Assembly: GCA_964019425.1 (NCBI GenBank)
Contig: OZ025816.1
Location: forward strand, 682,001-746,000
Reading direction: 5' to 3'
DNA length: 64,000 nt
From: Flectonema sp. DT1601
Taxonomy: Eukaryota > Euglenozoa > Diplonemea > Diplonemida > Diplonemidae
Part shown: one piece after another, positions 10,735 through 20,601 of the stretch
How positions within the stretch are numbered: position 1 is the first letter of the stretch
Layout: each line of letters starts with the position of its first letter
Notes under the pieces: generated by a model
Databases searched by the model: none
Seen by the model: the letters and a program-made list of their open reading frames with translations, nothing else
Told to the model about the DNA's origin: nothing
Program-made: the position numbers and the translations under genes

Positions 10735-13393
10735 ATGCGTTCTTTGATTGCATCTGCGCTTTGCGCGGCTGCTTCTGCAGGAACATACAACGTCGATAAG
10801 ACTGGTGTTGATCAGGTATTCAACGGATTGGGAGGTCTCTCAGGAGGAGGTGCTACTAGCCGTCTTCTCGTTGACTATCAGGAGCCTCAGAGAAGTCAGG
10901 TTTTGGACTATTTGTTCAAACCAAACTTTGGTGCCAATCTTCAGATTCTAAAAGTTGAGATCGGAGGAGACTCGCAATCAACTGATGGAACTGAGACAAG
11001 TCACATGCACTCTAAAGATGACCTTGACGTCACTAGAGGATACGAATGGTGGTTGATGGTTGAGGCTAAGAAGAGAAACCCTGACATCAAACTCTACGGA
11101 CTCCCATGGGCATTCCCTGGTTGGGTTGGTGACGATCCAAAGACTGGAAAGCCATCAGGCAGTCCATTCACGTACCCAAACCAAACTTCGACCTACATCG
11201 CGGAATGGGTAAAGGGTGCTAAGAACCACTATGATCTTGACATTGACTACATTGGTATTTGGAACGAAAGGTCTTCATCTGCTGCTTACGCTGCTTCCCT
11301 GAAGAAGACTCTCGCTGATGAGGGTTTCGGAAAGGTGCAACTTGTTGCCAAGGACGGAGGAGCTGATATCTGTACCGACATGGCTAAGGACCCAGCCTAC
11401 AATGCATCGATTGATATTATTGGACTTCATTATCCTTCTGACTACAGTGACTACAGTGTCTGTCACTCCCTTAACAAGCCAGTCTGGGCAAGTGAGGAAT
11501 CTTCTTCATACGATGACTACAATGGAGCTGCTTGCTGGGCCCGTGTTGTTACCAGTCACTACGTCCTTTCAGGTATGGTACTCTTTCTCTCTTTACTTGT
11601 TGTGTTTTGAATTTAAGACTCAACCTGAGTGAGAAACAAACTGATTTAAGTTCTTTCTTATTTGAGTATGGAATCAAACAGGATGAATAAAAATAACTAA
11701 CTCAGGAATGACTGCATCAATCATGTGGAACCTTGTCGGATCATACTACCACGGTACCAACTGGTTCGCATCATCGATGTTGACTGCCGACCAGCCGTGG
11801 AGTGGATACGTTGAGAACTTAGAAGTTGCTTACGCCACTGCTCACATCACTCAGTTCACAAAGATTGGTTGGAGATATCTGAAGAACGGTTCAGGATCTG
11901 GTAAGTTATCAAACGGAGGATACTACACTACTTTCGTATCTGAAGACTCGAAGGACTTCACGATCGTTATCGTGAAGATCAGTCACGAGCACGCTCCTTG
12001 TACTCGTCCTGGACTTCCATATGAAGCCGTCAGTAATGAAATAGCAAACATCACAATCAATGCTAATATGGGTTCCCCAAGTGAATTGTTCTTCTGGAGA
12101 AGTAACTTCGAGCAGGAGCAGAAGATGCAGTTTGAGCAGCAGCCAAAGATCACCCTCAAGAATGGAATGATTGCAAACCTTCCAGTCGTTCTCGGTGATG
12201 TGTTGACTATTTCAACTATTTCAACTGGAAACAAGGGTTCGTACCCAAACACTAAGTCAGATGCACGATTCCCTCTTCCACACAACGACAACTTCGAAGG
12301 AGTAGTCACCAGTCAGGAAGCCCCATTGTGCGCTGATCAGATTGGTGCCTTTGAAGTTCATCAGGAGGAGGGAAAGACCAACAAGATCATGAAGCAGATG
12401 GTACCAGAGATTCCAATCGGTTGGTCTGACCACGGATCTAATGGTCCAATGACTTTAATTGGTATGAAGGAATGGCAGGACGTCACTGTTCAGATTGACA
12501 TCAAGTTGCCATCTGGTGCTGCCTCTGGATGCGTCGCCACTCGTGTGAACCAAATGTGGAGCAACGCCGTCGCGTTCTGCGTTGGTTCCCAGGGACGTTG
12601 GAACCTAACATACCAGGGACCTCCGCAGTCTGGTGTTTACACTGCTAAGCCAATTGCTACCGGAGTTGTTGAAGCTCCAGGAGTAGGTAACTGGTTCAAC
12701 TTGATGCTTACAACTGTTAACGAATCCGCTACTGTCGCGTACAACAACAAGACTGTTCAGGCTAATATTCCAATTCGTAACTTCGACAATGGTTTCGCTG
12801 CTTTCGGATCCAACATGTGGTACGCTGTTGAGTACGACAACCTTTCAATCCGTCAGGCAGGTGATAACTGGACCCCGAAGGAGGTCTGCCCAGCAGCGAA
12901 GATTGGAACTAAAGTAACAAGCAGACATTGTGTCAGTAACGGTTTGAGTTCTTCTGATATGAGATTCTTCATGTCGAGTGACTATCAGATTATTCACATG
13001 GAGTCTGGACTCTGTGTTACTGCTGATGCTGCTAAAGACAATGCTGGACTTACTCTTCAGCCATGTGTCTTTAATACTCCTCTTCAGTCATTCCGTAATG
13101 ACTACACAACAATTAGAAATGGAAACAGAGCTGTTTCTTTAAATAATACAAAAATCAAGCTTGTTGGTTCTCCAAACAGCGCTGAAGTCAGTACTGGTAC
13201 CCCATCTCACGGATGGAACAGCTGGTCGTACTTCCCAAACACTGACCAGGTATGTTATTATTGTTTTGTTTTATTCAGTTTTGAGTTTTTGTAATCCGTT
13301 CTGAGTAGATAACAAAAACACCCACAGCTTCGTAACACCTACGATACCAACACTGGATTGGGATACCCATACTGCCTTTCTGCCTGCAACTAA
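10735..13393 (+). CDS. GALC: Galactocerebrosidase-like glycoside hydrolase (GH59), with ricin-like tail
   Basis: Members of this family hydrolyse galactosylceramide and related galactolipids in lysosomes. Exons 10735-11572, 11706-13249 and 13328-13393 give about 815 residues. A cleavable signal peptide is likely at 1-16. The GH59 catalytic pair is intact: acid/base Glu178 in GIWNE and nucleophile Glu254 in VWASE. Other family blocks follow, such as MWNLVGSYY, TQFTKIGW, TGNKGSYP and ADQIGAFEV. Human GALC is 685 residues; the extra roughly 140 residues here resemble a ricin-type beta-trefoil repeat (GLCVTADAAKDN, then LQPC and LQSF) and may bind glycans. Codon use is rich in C-ending codons, like the tubulin gene and unlike most neighbours, suggesting high expression. 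Confidence 0.92.
11573..11705 (+). other. Spliceosomal intron 1 of GALC-like gene (133 nt)
   Basis: Donor GTATGG, acceptor CTCAG. Splicing in phase 1 joins HYVLSG to MTASIMWNLVGSYY, which matches the continuous sequence of animal GALC. The unspliced frame stops at 11608-11610. Confidence 0.92.
13250..13327 (+). other. Spliceosomal intron 2 of GALC-like gene (78 nt)
   Basis: Donor GTATGT, acceptor CCACAG. It lies in phase 0 after Gln and joins to a 21-residue last exon (LRNTYDTNTGLGYPYC, then LSACN) ending in TAA at 13391-13393. The acceptor choice is supported by reading frame, not by homology. Confidence 0.7.
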
Positions 13394-14176
13394 AAATAGT
13401 CTGACAGAAAAAAAGGAAGAAGAAAAAAAAAAAAAAAAAAAAAAAAAGGAAAAAAAAAACTTTACAAGATGACCCGGGTATCACGAACGATTTTCTTTCT
13501 TTTTTTTTTTTTTTTTTTTAATTTCAATGCCATTGAATATATAAATCTTTTTCGTCCTTTTTCTCATTGTTTCAAAAAGCTATGACGAACGTTCCGAGTG
13601 TCTTTTGCGTTTTTTCTTTTTTTGAAGTCGGAGAAAAAACTGTTCGGATAGAAAGCCTATTTTTTGTCATGACTTATTTTCCCATAAGATATGTCTGCGT
13701 TAAACATAAGGCTAGTCCGGATGGTTTTTTGTGTGTTTAACAAGTGAAATGTATCAGAAATATATATAAAAAAAAAAAAAAAAAAAGGACGACTGTTGGC
13801 AGCATGTGTGTGGCTTAGCTAATATCTCTTTTTTTGGGGGGTTTTTTAGAAAAGGCTTATATTTTTAAAAAAAATACTGGGTGTTTTGAAGCAAAGCCAA
13901 ACTTGGTGTTTTTTTTTTTTTTTTTTTTTTTTTTGATATTTCCTTTTAAAATGTATCCTTTTCCCTCCATTTCCTCTGTGCGTAAGTCTATTGAAGCAAT
14001 GCATTAATAGCAATCCATCCGCCATAAGGATGTTTACGGGTAACAAATTAATATAAAAAAAAAAAAAAAAAAAAAGAAAACATAAAACAAATATCTTTTT
14101 GTAGTTTAGAAAAAAAAAAAACCAAAAAAATCACATTAGAATTTTTTTTGTAATTTCAATCAGAACTTTTGACATA
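13394..14176. other. Intergenic spacer, homopolymer-rich
   Basis: No gene is seen. Poly(A) and poly(T) runs of 15-25 alternate. A hairpin TTCAAT-GCC-ATTGAA lies at 13524-13538 and a near-identical hairpin recurs at 20720-20737. A dispersed-motif copy lies at 13699-13730. A T-rich tract ends in CAG at 14161-14163, 13 nt upstream of the next start codon. Confidence 0.6.
13699..13730 (+). repeat. Dispersed motif, copy 2
   Basis: GTTAAACATAAGGCTAG then TCCGGATGGTTTTTT. It is related to the copy at 2145-2179. The preceding 30-40 nt also share GTCATGACTTAT/GATCGTGACTTAT with copy 1, so the repeat unit probably exceeds the core. Confidence 0.45.
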
Positions 14177-15532
14177 ATGAGTGAGCATGAATGGAAGGAT
14201 GTCTGTGGTGTGAAGGCTTTAAAAGGAAACAGAGCACTTGTATCTGTCCCTGACAAGTCAGAATCTGGAAGATACGTTGCCATAATACGACACCGAACTA
14301 GATTACATGCAATAGACGCTACCTGTTATCACATGGGAGGTCCTCTACTAATGGCCGACATTGAAGAAATTCCTGGTTATGGAAGTTGCATTACATGCCC
14401 TTGGCACAGATATCAAATAACCCTTGAAAAAGGATTAAAAGTTTATCAAGGAATGACTGGTGAATACACCAGTACTGGACAATGCAAGCAAAGAGTTCAC
14501 GAAGTAAAAATTGAAAACGAGAGGGTGTTTGTTAAATTAAATATGTCAGAACTAAATGTGACATCAGATGACTACGCACATAAGAAACCAGCACCTGCAC
14601 AAGGCAGTGGAGGAAGTGGGATATCAGGCGGATTCCGATCAGGAATGTTAATGGGGAATAGCAGCAGTTCTTCAGGAAGACCTCGTAATTCCGTTAACCA
14701 AATGATCTCAAATTCCATGAGAGGAGGTGATGGTGCCGCCCCCTGGTCATGTTCATCAGAGAAACCTCCCACGGCAGCACCAGCAGTATTGATGCCTACA
14801 TTTCAACATTTTAAAATCTGTGAAATAAATGGCAAACAACATCCAACTGACTCTTTCCATCTCACTCTCAAAATCAAAGTCACTGGAGCTGCATTCTCAC
14901 TTTATGGACTTGGTAAGCATGTTGAGATTAGAAAAACTGACGTATCTAGATTTTATACTCCGTACACAACCCCTACCTGTAGTCATGATGAAGTACTTCT
15001 TCTTGTAAAATGTTATCCTAAAGGTAAGTTATCACCCTACATAACTTCATTAAAAGTTGGTGATAAGTTAGAGATTAGAGGACCAATGGCAGGTCTAACA
15101 AGAGGGTTTCTAGACGGAATCGAACATGTGAATATGGTGTGTGGCGGAACAGGGATCACTCCCTTACTTCAAATTCTCTCATCATTAATAAGTAAAAAAC
15201 CTGATACCTATTCTATACGAACTGTTACTATCTTATTAAGTAGTTCTGATACATCAGAATGTCAACCTCTCACTAAGGACTTAAAGTTAATTCAAGCGTC
15301 ACTTCCATTTATCAAAATCCAGTTAAACGTAACGATCACTCGTAATCCTCCTTCTGATTGGAGTGGACTAACTGGGAGGATCACACCAGAGTTGTTGTCG
15401 AATATGTTTCCAGTGAATCCGAAAACAAAAATTTTATGTTGCGGTTCGGACTCTTTTAACGAGTCAATAAGTAATTGTTTAGGTTCAGGTGGTATTGGGT
15501 ACAAAGATGATGAAATATTTATATTCTGTTAA
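14177..15532 (+). CDS. Rieske [2Fe-2S] domain fused to cytochrome-b5-reductase-like flavoprotein
   Basis: This protein of 451 residues combines two redox modules. Residues 1-120 form a Rieske domain of the RFESD/ferredoxin type: Cys50-x-His52 in CYHMGG and Cys74-x2-His77 in CPWHRY should bind the cluster. A Gly/Ser-rich linker follows at about 135-205. Residues 208-451 resemble ferredoxin-NADP/cytochrome b5 reductases: RFYTPYT for FAD binding, GxG-containing GGTGITP (about 322-328) for the nucleotide, and CCGSDSF in place of the usual CGPPPM near the C-terminus. The likely role is NAD(P)H-to-FAD-to-[2Fe-2S] electron transfer to an unknown acceptor. No membrane segment or targeting peptide is obvious, so a cytosolic location is inferred. 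Confidence 0.88.
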   Translation: MSEHEWKDVCGVKALKGNRALVSVPDKSESGRYVAIIRHRTRLHAIDATCYHMGGPLLMADIEEIPGYGSCITCPWHRYQITLEKGLKVYQGMTGEYTSTGQCKQRVHEVKIENERVFVKLNMSELNVTSDDYAHKKPAPAQGSGGSGISGGFRSGMLMGNSSSSSGRPRNSVNQMISNSMRGGDGAAPWSCSSEKPPTAAPAVLMPTFQHFKICEINGKQHPTDSFHLTLKIKVTGAAFSLYGLGKHVEIRKTDVSRFYTPYTTPTCSHDEVLLLVKCYPKGKLSPYITSLKVGDKLEIRGPMAGLTRGFLDGIEHVNMVCGGTGITPLLQILSSLISKKPDTYSIRTVTILLSSSDTSECQPLTKDLKLIQASLPFIKIQLNVTITRNPPSDWSGLTGRITPELLSNMFPVNPKTKILCCGSDSFNESISNCLGSGGIGYKDDEIFIFC

Positions 15533-15870
15533 GTGCAGTCACTCAACAAGATCAATGTTATAAAGTAAAGGGTAGCAGTACTTATCAACTCAGATGATTC
15601 TTCCTTCCTTAAATCTACCCCTCTACCCCTCAAATCCGAATCTGACCTACTCTCCACAGCGATACTAGAAGAGCACCCAGACTTGGGTCTTCCGTTATTG
15701 TTAACTTTGCTATGAACTATTTGTAGTGCTGTATTGTTTTTTTTTTTTTTTTTTTTATATATCAGGTCACACCTTTCTAATGGAATTTTATTGATATGTG
15801 CTGTCTTTGTTATATTAAAAAAAGGAACTATTTTTCTTTCTATTAACAGGTTGGAGACAATTCAGTCAGG
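15533..15870. other. Intergenic spacer with hairpin
   Basis: No gene is seen. A bulged hairpin at 15668-15692 pairs GAAGA with TCTTC and CCCA with TGGG around the loop GACT. A poly(T) run follows (about 15737-15756). CAG at 15847-15849, after TTTTTCTTTCTATTAA, is a candidate acceptor 21 nt upstream of the next start. Confidence 0.55.
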
Positions 15871-16470
15871 ATGTCTGGTAACGCGGTAGCAGTACTGACA
15901 CTTATGGAGTTGGAAAGTTTCAATTCAGATAATCGTCAAACTGATATCCTAAAGGGATGTTTAAAGAGAAAGGAATCTGAGTTGAAACATTTGCGGATGA
16001 GAGAAGTCGACACGAAATTGAAAATGTTCTTCAATAACGAGCAGCAACAAGACAATGAACACATTCAAATAGCTTCACAAAAAGTATTTTACGAAACAAC
16101 AAAAGATTTCAAAGAACGACAACAACAGCGGCAACAGATCCAACAGTCGGTTGATAATCTGCATCGAAAACAACAACAACAACAAGAAGAATTTTACTTA
16201 GAATATGAGAATAGTATGCTAGCGATGGATTTATTATTTACTGAAGGATTGTTGTTATCAATCGAATCAAATAATCGAACTCAAATAAGAGATCGACAGC
16301 AGAGGTCTTTCACAGTAATACAAAAGCTTCACAATCTTCAATACATCCATCCGATTGCTTCAATTATTCCTGTTGGATATCATAACAGAGAAGAGAGAAG
16401 ACGTCAATCAAATATTGTTAATAATTACATTCAAAATACTCACTTATATTCTGTTCCTGTTATTGTATAG
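15871..16470 (+). CDS. Small Gln-rich coiled-coil protein
   Basis: I do not recognise this protein of 199 residues. After a short hydrophobic start (MSGNAVAVLTLMELESF), residues 25-110 are charged and helical with several Gln runs (ERQQQRQQIQQ, KQQQQQEE). A hydrophobic patch follows at about 115-135 (LAMDLLFTEGLLLSI), then a basic helix and a moderately hydrophobic C-terminus. The start at 15871 is the first ATG of the frame. A structural or flagellum-associated role is possible but not shown. Confidence 0.6.
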   Translation: MSGNAVAVLTLMELESFNSDNRQTDILKGCLKRKESELKHLRMREVDTKLKMFFNNEQQQDNEHIQIASQKVFYETTKDFKERQQQRQQIQQSVDNLHRKQQQQQEEFYLEYENSMLAMDLLFTEGLLLSIESNNRTQIRDRQQRSFTVIQKLHNLQYIHPIASIIPVGYHNREERRRQSNIVNNYIQNTHLYSVPVIV

Positions 16471-16654
16471 AGGGATAGCTTGTCATTTACACCTTCGGTT
16501 CTTTTTTTTATATCATGTTTTCTGTGTACAATTATCATAATGAAATCTTCACAACAGCAACAACAATGGCGTGAAATAAAAAAAGAGAACGTAGATAATC
16601 TTTTAAATTGTGTTTATGTCTTTAGTCATATTTTTTTATAGGACCATCACAGCA

Positions 16655-17167
16655 ATGGACCCGATGGATGTTATTAACGAGCGTACCCTCAATGAACTGA
16701 TAGCGGAGTTCAAGAATTGTGATAAAGATAATAAGGGAGTTATACCGGTAGCTGAAGTGATGAAAATAATATTTAAACTTCAGAAAACTTATCAAATCGA
16801 CGACAGTGACGCCAGGAGTATGGTAACTGACTTAGATCCTCAAGGTGATGTAGAGTTCGTATCATTTCCGGATTTCTTATTAATGATGACTAAGAAATTA
16901 ATGCGGAATTCTGAAACAGAAATTATCGAGTCGTTCAGAACATTTGAACAAAAGGGTGGAGACAAAGGAACCATCTCACCTGCCACACTGTTCCATGTCC
17001 TCGGAAGTGTTGGTTCAGAGCTCTCGAGAGTGTCTCCAGAAGTAGTATCGAGTTCGCTTAAATTAAAGTCCGAAGACGAAACTATAAATTACCAAACAGT
17101 TGTTAATAATTTAATAAATCAAGCTGACACGATGGACTTGAGAGAAGAGATCTTCGCAGAAGACTAA
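16655..17167 (+). CDS. EF-hand protein of the centrin/calmodulin type
   Basis: This protein of 170 residues has four EF-hand-like units. The first loop is canonical (DKDNKGVIPVAE, with Asp at 1 and 3, Gly at 6, Glu at 12). The second (DLDPQGDVEFVS) keeps two Asp but lacks the final Glu. The third (EQKGGDKGTIS) and fourth (KSEDETINY) are degenerate. One or two calcium sites at most are expected. Overall length and spacing fit centrins or calmodulin-like proteins of the flagellar apparatus. The start at 16655 is chosen because the frame upstream is T-rich and contains TTTTTTTATAG ending at 16641, a candidate acceptor. An in-frame ATG at 16610 would add 15 hydrophobic residues. Confidence 0.8.
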   Translation: MDPMDVINERTLNELIAEFKNCDKDNKGVIPVAEVMKIIFKLQKTYQIDDSDARSMVTDLDPQGDVEFVSFPDFLLMMTKKLMRNSETEIIESFRTFEQKGGDKGTISPATLFHVLGSVGSELSRVSPEVVSSSLKLKSEDETINYQTVVNNLINQADTMDLREEIFAED

Positions 17168-17259
17168 CAGCTTCCCAAAACAACTGTTATTGGTTATTCG
17201 TTTTGTTACTCTCTCTCAGTTTAGTTGTTATTGTATTGTTAGTCAAGTTTTGGGAACTG
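17168..17259 (+). other. Long stem-loop filling the spacer after the EF-hand gene
   Basis: CAG-C-TTCCCAAAAC (17168-17181) pairs with GTTTTGGGAACTG (17247-17259), giving 13 base pairs with one bulged C. It starts immediately after the TAA stop codon. The 125-nt spacer therefore holds little besides this stem, its 65-nt loop and the CAG at 17281-17283 before the WDR13 start. Confidence 0.6.
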
Positions 17260-17292
17260 CATTCTTAACTTCTGTTCTAACAGTGTAAACAA

Positions 17293-18975
17293 ATGGCTTC
17301 CGGCATCGATGCGGATGTCGAGAGGAGACCAGACCAATACCGCAAACTGCGTGCGAAATTACTAAAAAATGAAGGAAGGGAAACTAACGAGTGGTACATA
17401 AAGATGAGGGAGATCCTGAAGAAACGATCCGCTCAGAGTTACTACGAAAAGAAGGCGTCAAATCAAACTGTGCAGTCTCCTTCAAACAACAAACCAACTA
17501 ATGACAGAATGCTACCAACACAGAAAAGTACTCCAAGAACACCACCAAGACAGCAACACAGTAATGGAAGTAGTGGTAATAACAATCAGGTGAAGAATCG
17601 ACGTCAGGCAAATCATCGCAACTCAAACACGGGATCTCCTATTGTCGCAAAGCAGGATGCGATGTATTTATGTGAAAGAGCACTTAGACTACAACTATAC
17701 AGAGGTAGCATGGATCCTAGCACTGCAGGCTGCTCAACAATCACACAAGATATTGAGTTAGAAAGCTGCTCATCAGACAAGGCAAGCACTGTAGAAGTCG
17801 ATGGATCTTCAGCTTCGAGTCACAACAGTCTGGGAAGTAGTATTTATGCTGTCAGGAATAGTATTGATAAAGATAAAGAAGACCTCCCAGAATCAACGAA
17901 GATGTCAAATAACGAAGATCGGATGTGTGACTTCGATGAAATTCCAATTAACTGCCGGGTCTCAAACAGATATTCTGGTCCTGAAGGAATGGGTCCAGTT
18001 TCAGCAGGAAAAATAACAGCATTGCGACATGGGAGTCAATTGTTAGCAGCGGGAACTGAGACGGGAAGGATTTTTATTATATCGACTGAAGACTTAAGTG
18101 CGAAACCTACTTTACTACAGAACAACCACAACAGTCAAGTCATTGATTTAGTATGGTCAGAATCAGGTCAGTGTTTGTTATCAACATCACTCGATAAAAC
18201 GATAAGAATCTGGTGGATTGAATCTGAAAGTGAAACCCGCTGTGTAAGAGTGATCCAAGAACCAGGAGTTCCAATCTGTGTATTGTTCACTCCTGGTAAT
18301 AATAATGTGTTCTTAGTCGGAACTGCGTCAAGCTTTCTAAAGTTTTATAATCTCAGCACTGGTAAAGTACTAAAAAAACACAAACTTAAGCGAAGCTCTG
18401 GCTGCATGGCATGGGGACAAGAATCCAGCATTCTGTGTATAGCTGATACTAGTGGACGTGTGTCGTCTTGTTACTATGATTTCATGAATCATAATGTAAA
18501 AAGAATTAGTACCGTCACCCTTGAACGAGGAGCACCTGTCACGTCTTTATCAAGAAAAGATAATCTCCTTCTAGCTAATATTATGTGTGATTCGGTTTAC
18601 TTGTTGAAACTTTGTCCAAAAGCACCTTACGCGATATCAATTATGAACAAAGTTTGTGTACCACATCAACGGGCTATTTTAAGATCATCATTTTGTCCTG
18701 AAGAATTATTATTCGCAACTGGATCAGAAGATGGAACGGTAAGGATGGTTCAGCACACAACTAGTTCAACATCGGGTTCGTCTAGCAGGCCACAAGTTCT
18801 TAAATTACAAGGACATCAAGGAGCTGTTCTGAACGTCGCAGTTAGTGAAAAAGGAAACATCGCATCTGGTGATGAGTTGGGATGTGTTATGATATGGAAA
18901 TACGAAAAACAATCGGCTTCAACTCTCTGCAAGAGAGAATCATCAATTCAAGATGGAAGTGAGGATAAAAGCTAA
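17293..18975 (+). CDS. WDR13: WD40-repeat protein, WDR13-like
   Basis: This protein of 560 residues has a beta-propeller at about 230-550. WD signatures include LLSTSLDKTIRIWW, FATGSEDGTVRM and LQGHQGAVLNV with VMIWKYEKQ. The order of segments matches animal WDR13: the N-terminal QYRKLRAKLLKNEGRETNEW segment resembles the conserved N-terminus, followed by STSLD...RIW, the PVNNN/PGNNN-like turn (TPGNNNVFLVG), the NLSTGK strand and the ERGAPVTSLS block. Human WDR13 is 485 residues; the extra length lies in a Ser/Asn/Gln-rich linker (about 55-220). WDR13 is a nuclear-enriched scaffold of poorly known function. A CAG at 17281-17283 lies 9 nt upstream of the ATG. Confidence 0.8.
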   Translation: MASGIDADVERRPDQYRKLRAKLLKNEGRETNEWYIKMREILKKRSAQSYYEKKASNQTVQSPSNNKPTNDRMLPTQKSTPRTPPRQQHSNGSSGNNNQVKNRRQANHRNSNTGSPIVAKQDAMYLCERALRLQLYRGSMDPSTAGCSTITQDIELESCSSDKASTVEVDGSSASSHNSLGSSIYAVRNSIDKDKEDLPESTKMSNNEDRMCDFDEIPINCRVSNRYSGPEGMGPVSAGKITALRHGSQLLAAGTETGRIFIISTEDLSAKPTLLQNNHNSQVIDLVWSESGQCLLSTSLDKTIRIWWIESESETRCVRVIQEPGVPICVLFTPGNNNVFLVGTASSFLKFYNLSTGKVLKKHKLKRSSGCMAWGQESSILCIADTSGRVSSCYYDFMNHNVKRISTVTLERGAPVTSLSRKDNLLLANIMCDSVYLLKLCPKAPYAISIMNKVCVPHQRAILRSSFCPEELLFATGSEDGTVRMVQHTTSSTSGSSSRPQVLKLQGHQGAVLNVAVSEKGNIASGDELGCVMIWKYEKQSASTLCKRESSIQDGSEDKS

Positions 18976-19130
18976 GCAGTCTTTTTCTTGTTTGATTGTC
19001 CTTCCCTTCTAGCCTTTCTATTATTTTTTTTTTTGAAAATTTTTTATTAAATTTTACTACGAAAATAGATCAAAATTAATTATCTAAACAGACACAACAA
19101 CAAAAAAAAAAAAAAAGAAAAAAAAAAAAA

Positions 19131-19889
19131 ATGAATCCCGTAGACGGTCCCAACCACAGTGATATATTAAATTCACAAAAGAATCGAATGTTTTATAATT
19201 TAGAAAAAGAGATTGAGGGAAGGAATTCAACTTTATTAAACACATCAAAAAGAGAAGGAAGTAGTAGTACTGAACAACAACAAATGATACCTATATCACT
19301 GGTATCAGCGTGGGTTAAAGCTGAAATGTCTTGTTGGGTAAGATCAATTCAAACTATTCACATTGGGTTATTAGATGAAGAAGATGATATCACAGAGTCA
19401 TCAGATGCCATCCAACAATTACTTTTCTCTGAACACGGCTCAGCAATGATGCATTCCGTCTCACAAGATTTACATTCAATAAAGCAAGAGGGTGTTCATT
19501 CTTTATTAAAATGTCTTCGGCAGTATAAATCATTGAAGCCAAGACTGGCTTCGAGACAAGCTTTTGATAATTCAGTTCAAAAAGCAAGGCTGGTTCAATC
19601 TCAATTACAAAGTAATGTTCTGCCTGTTAATAATTCCGTGTTGTCGACAGTGAGGCCATTACCATTACCGTTGACTGAGGATCTTATTCGTCCTTCTGTT
19701 CGTACGCCTCCTTTACATCCAGCAAACACACCTGTCACAGCAACTAGCTGTGTTATATCACCTCATAGTACTGAGTCAGCTGTTCCTATAGGTTTAATGG
19801 ATCTTGCTGCTTATCGGGGAAAATCAGAATCAATATGCAGCTCTGACACGAATGACTTATTAGTTTCATTCAACAATTCCCCTCAATAG
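19131..19889 (+). CDS. Unrecognised Ser/Leu-rich protein
   Basis: I do not recognise this protein of 252 residues. The ATG follows a long A-rich leader with poly(A) runs; an upstream CAG lies at 19089-19091. Residues 50-150 contain amphipathic helices (LVSAWVKAEMSCWVRSIQTI, LLKCLRQYKSLKPRL). The C-terminal 80 residues are Pro/Thr/Ser-rich. No domain, signal peptide or membrane span is evident. Its length and position within a tight same-strand series support a real gene. Confidence 0.55.
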   Translation: MNPVDGPNHSDILNSQKNRMFYNLEKEIEGRNSTLLNTSKREGSSSTEQQQMIPISLVSAWVKAEMSCWVRSIQTIHIGLLDEEDDITESSDAIQQLLFSEHGSAMMHSVSQDLHSIKQEGVHSLLKCLRQYKSLKPRLASRQAFDNSVQKARLVQSQLQSNVLPVNNSVLSTVRPLPLPLTEDLIRPSVRTPPLHPANTPVTATSCVISPHSTESAVPIGLMDLAAYRGKSESICSSDTNDLLVSFNNSPQ

Positions 19890-20112
19890 TTAGAATGGGT
19901 TATTTTAGATTATTATATTAATAGTATTGTTGGTATTGTTCATTTTTAATTATTTCATAAAAAACCGTTTTTTTTTTTTTTTCCTCCCTCAGTACACGTG
20001 AAGAAGGTTGGGGGTAATAATATTATTTCTGCTGTTTTTTTTTTTTTTTTGCTGGGGAAACAAATTTCACCAAACTACAATTATTAATTTATACTTCACA
20101 GTGTCGTTAAAG

Positions 20113-20601
20113 ATGACTCCGTGGACAGAAACACCTCTTCAAGTTACTCTGCGAGATCGACTTCGGATATTTTGCAGCAATGACGTTGTGAATTATGTCT
20201 ACAGGTCAGGTGCTTTGATTTGGTTATTATGTTGGACGTATTGGAGTTGGAAGATGGAAGGAGTTATTCCTTTAATGTTTGACGCAGTTATTATAATTAT
20301 ATTCGGATTCGAGTTACTGGCCAGGGGATTGGAATGGGGGTTCTCATCTACTTTGTGGGAAGCTTTATACTGCAGTGGGTGTGCACTCCTCTGGCATCAG
20401 TCATTTGGAAGAATTCATTTCCGTCACTACTTGTTGCTGTTGTTACTGGTGAGGTATTTCATAATTACTTTAGTGTTGGTTACGAAACCTTATTTTAACG
20501 ATGAAGATGTTGACCTGACAGCTCCTATTCGCACTGCTTCTGCTTTCGCTTCTCCTGAGAAAACGTACTCTTCAGTTGGTTACGGTGTGTCTATTGACTG
20601 A
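20113..20601 (+). CDS. Small four-span membrane protein, voltage-sensor-like
   Basis: This protein of 162 residues starts at ATG 20113, 12 nt after CAG at 20099-20101. The alternative start at 20008 would add poly(T)-encoded Phe. Four hydrophobic segments fall at about 33-48, 52-70, 80-97 and 105-125. Segment two (AVIIIIFGFELLARGLEWGF) resembles S2 of voltage-sensor domains (F-x-x-E-x-L-x-R/K), and arginines at 100, 104 and 114 lie near segment four. No pore follows. It may be a stand-alone voltage-sensor-like protein or an unrelated four-helix membrane protein; the assignment rests on this motif only. Confidence 0.6.
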   Translation: MTPWTETPLQVTLRDRLRIFCSNDVVNYVYRSGALIWLLCWTYWSWKMEGVIPLMFDAVIIIIFGFELLARGLEWGFSSTLWEALYCSGCALLWHQSFGRIHFRHYLLLLLLVRYFIITLVLVTKPYFNDEDVDLTAPIRTASAFASPEKTYSSVGYGVSID

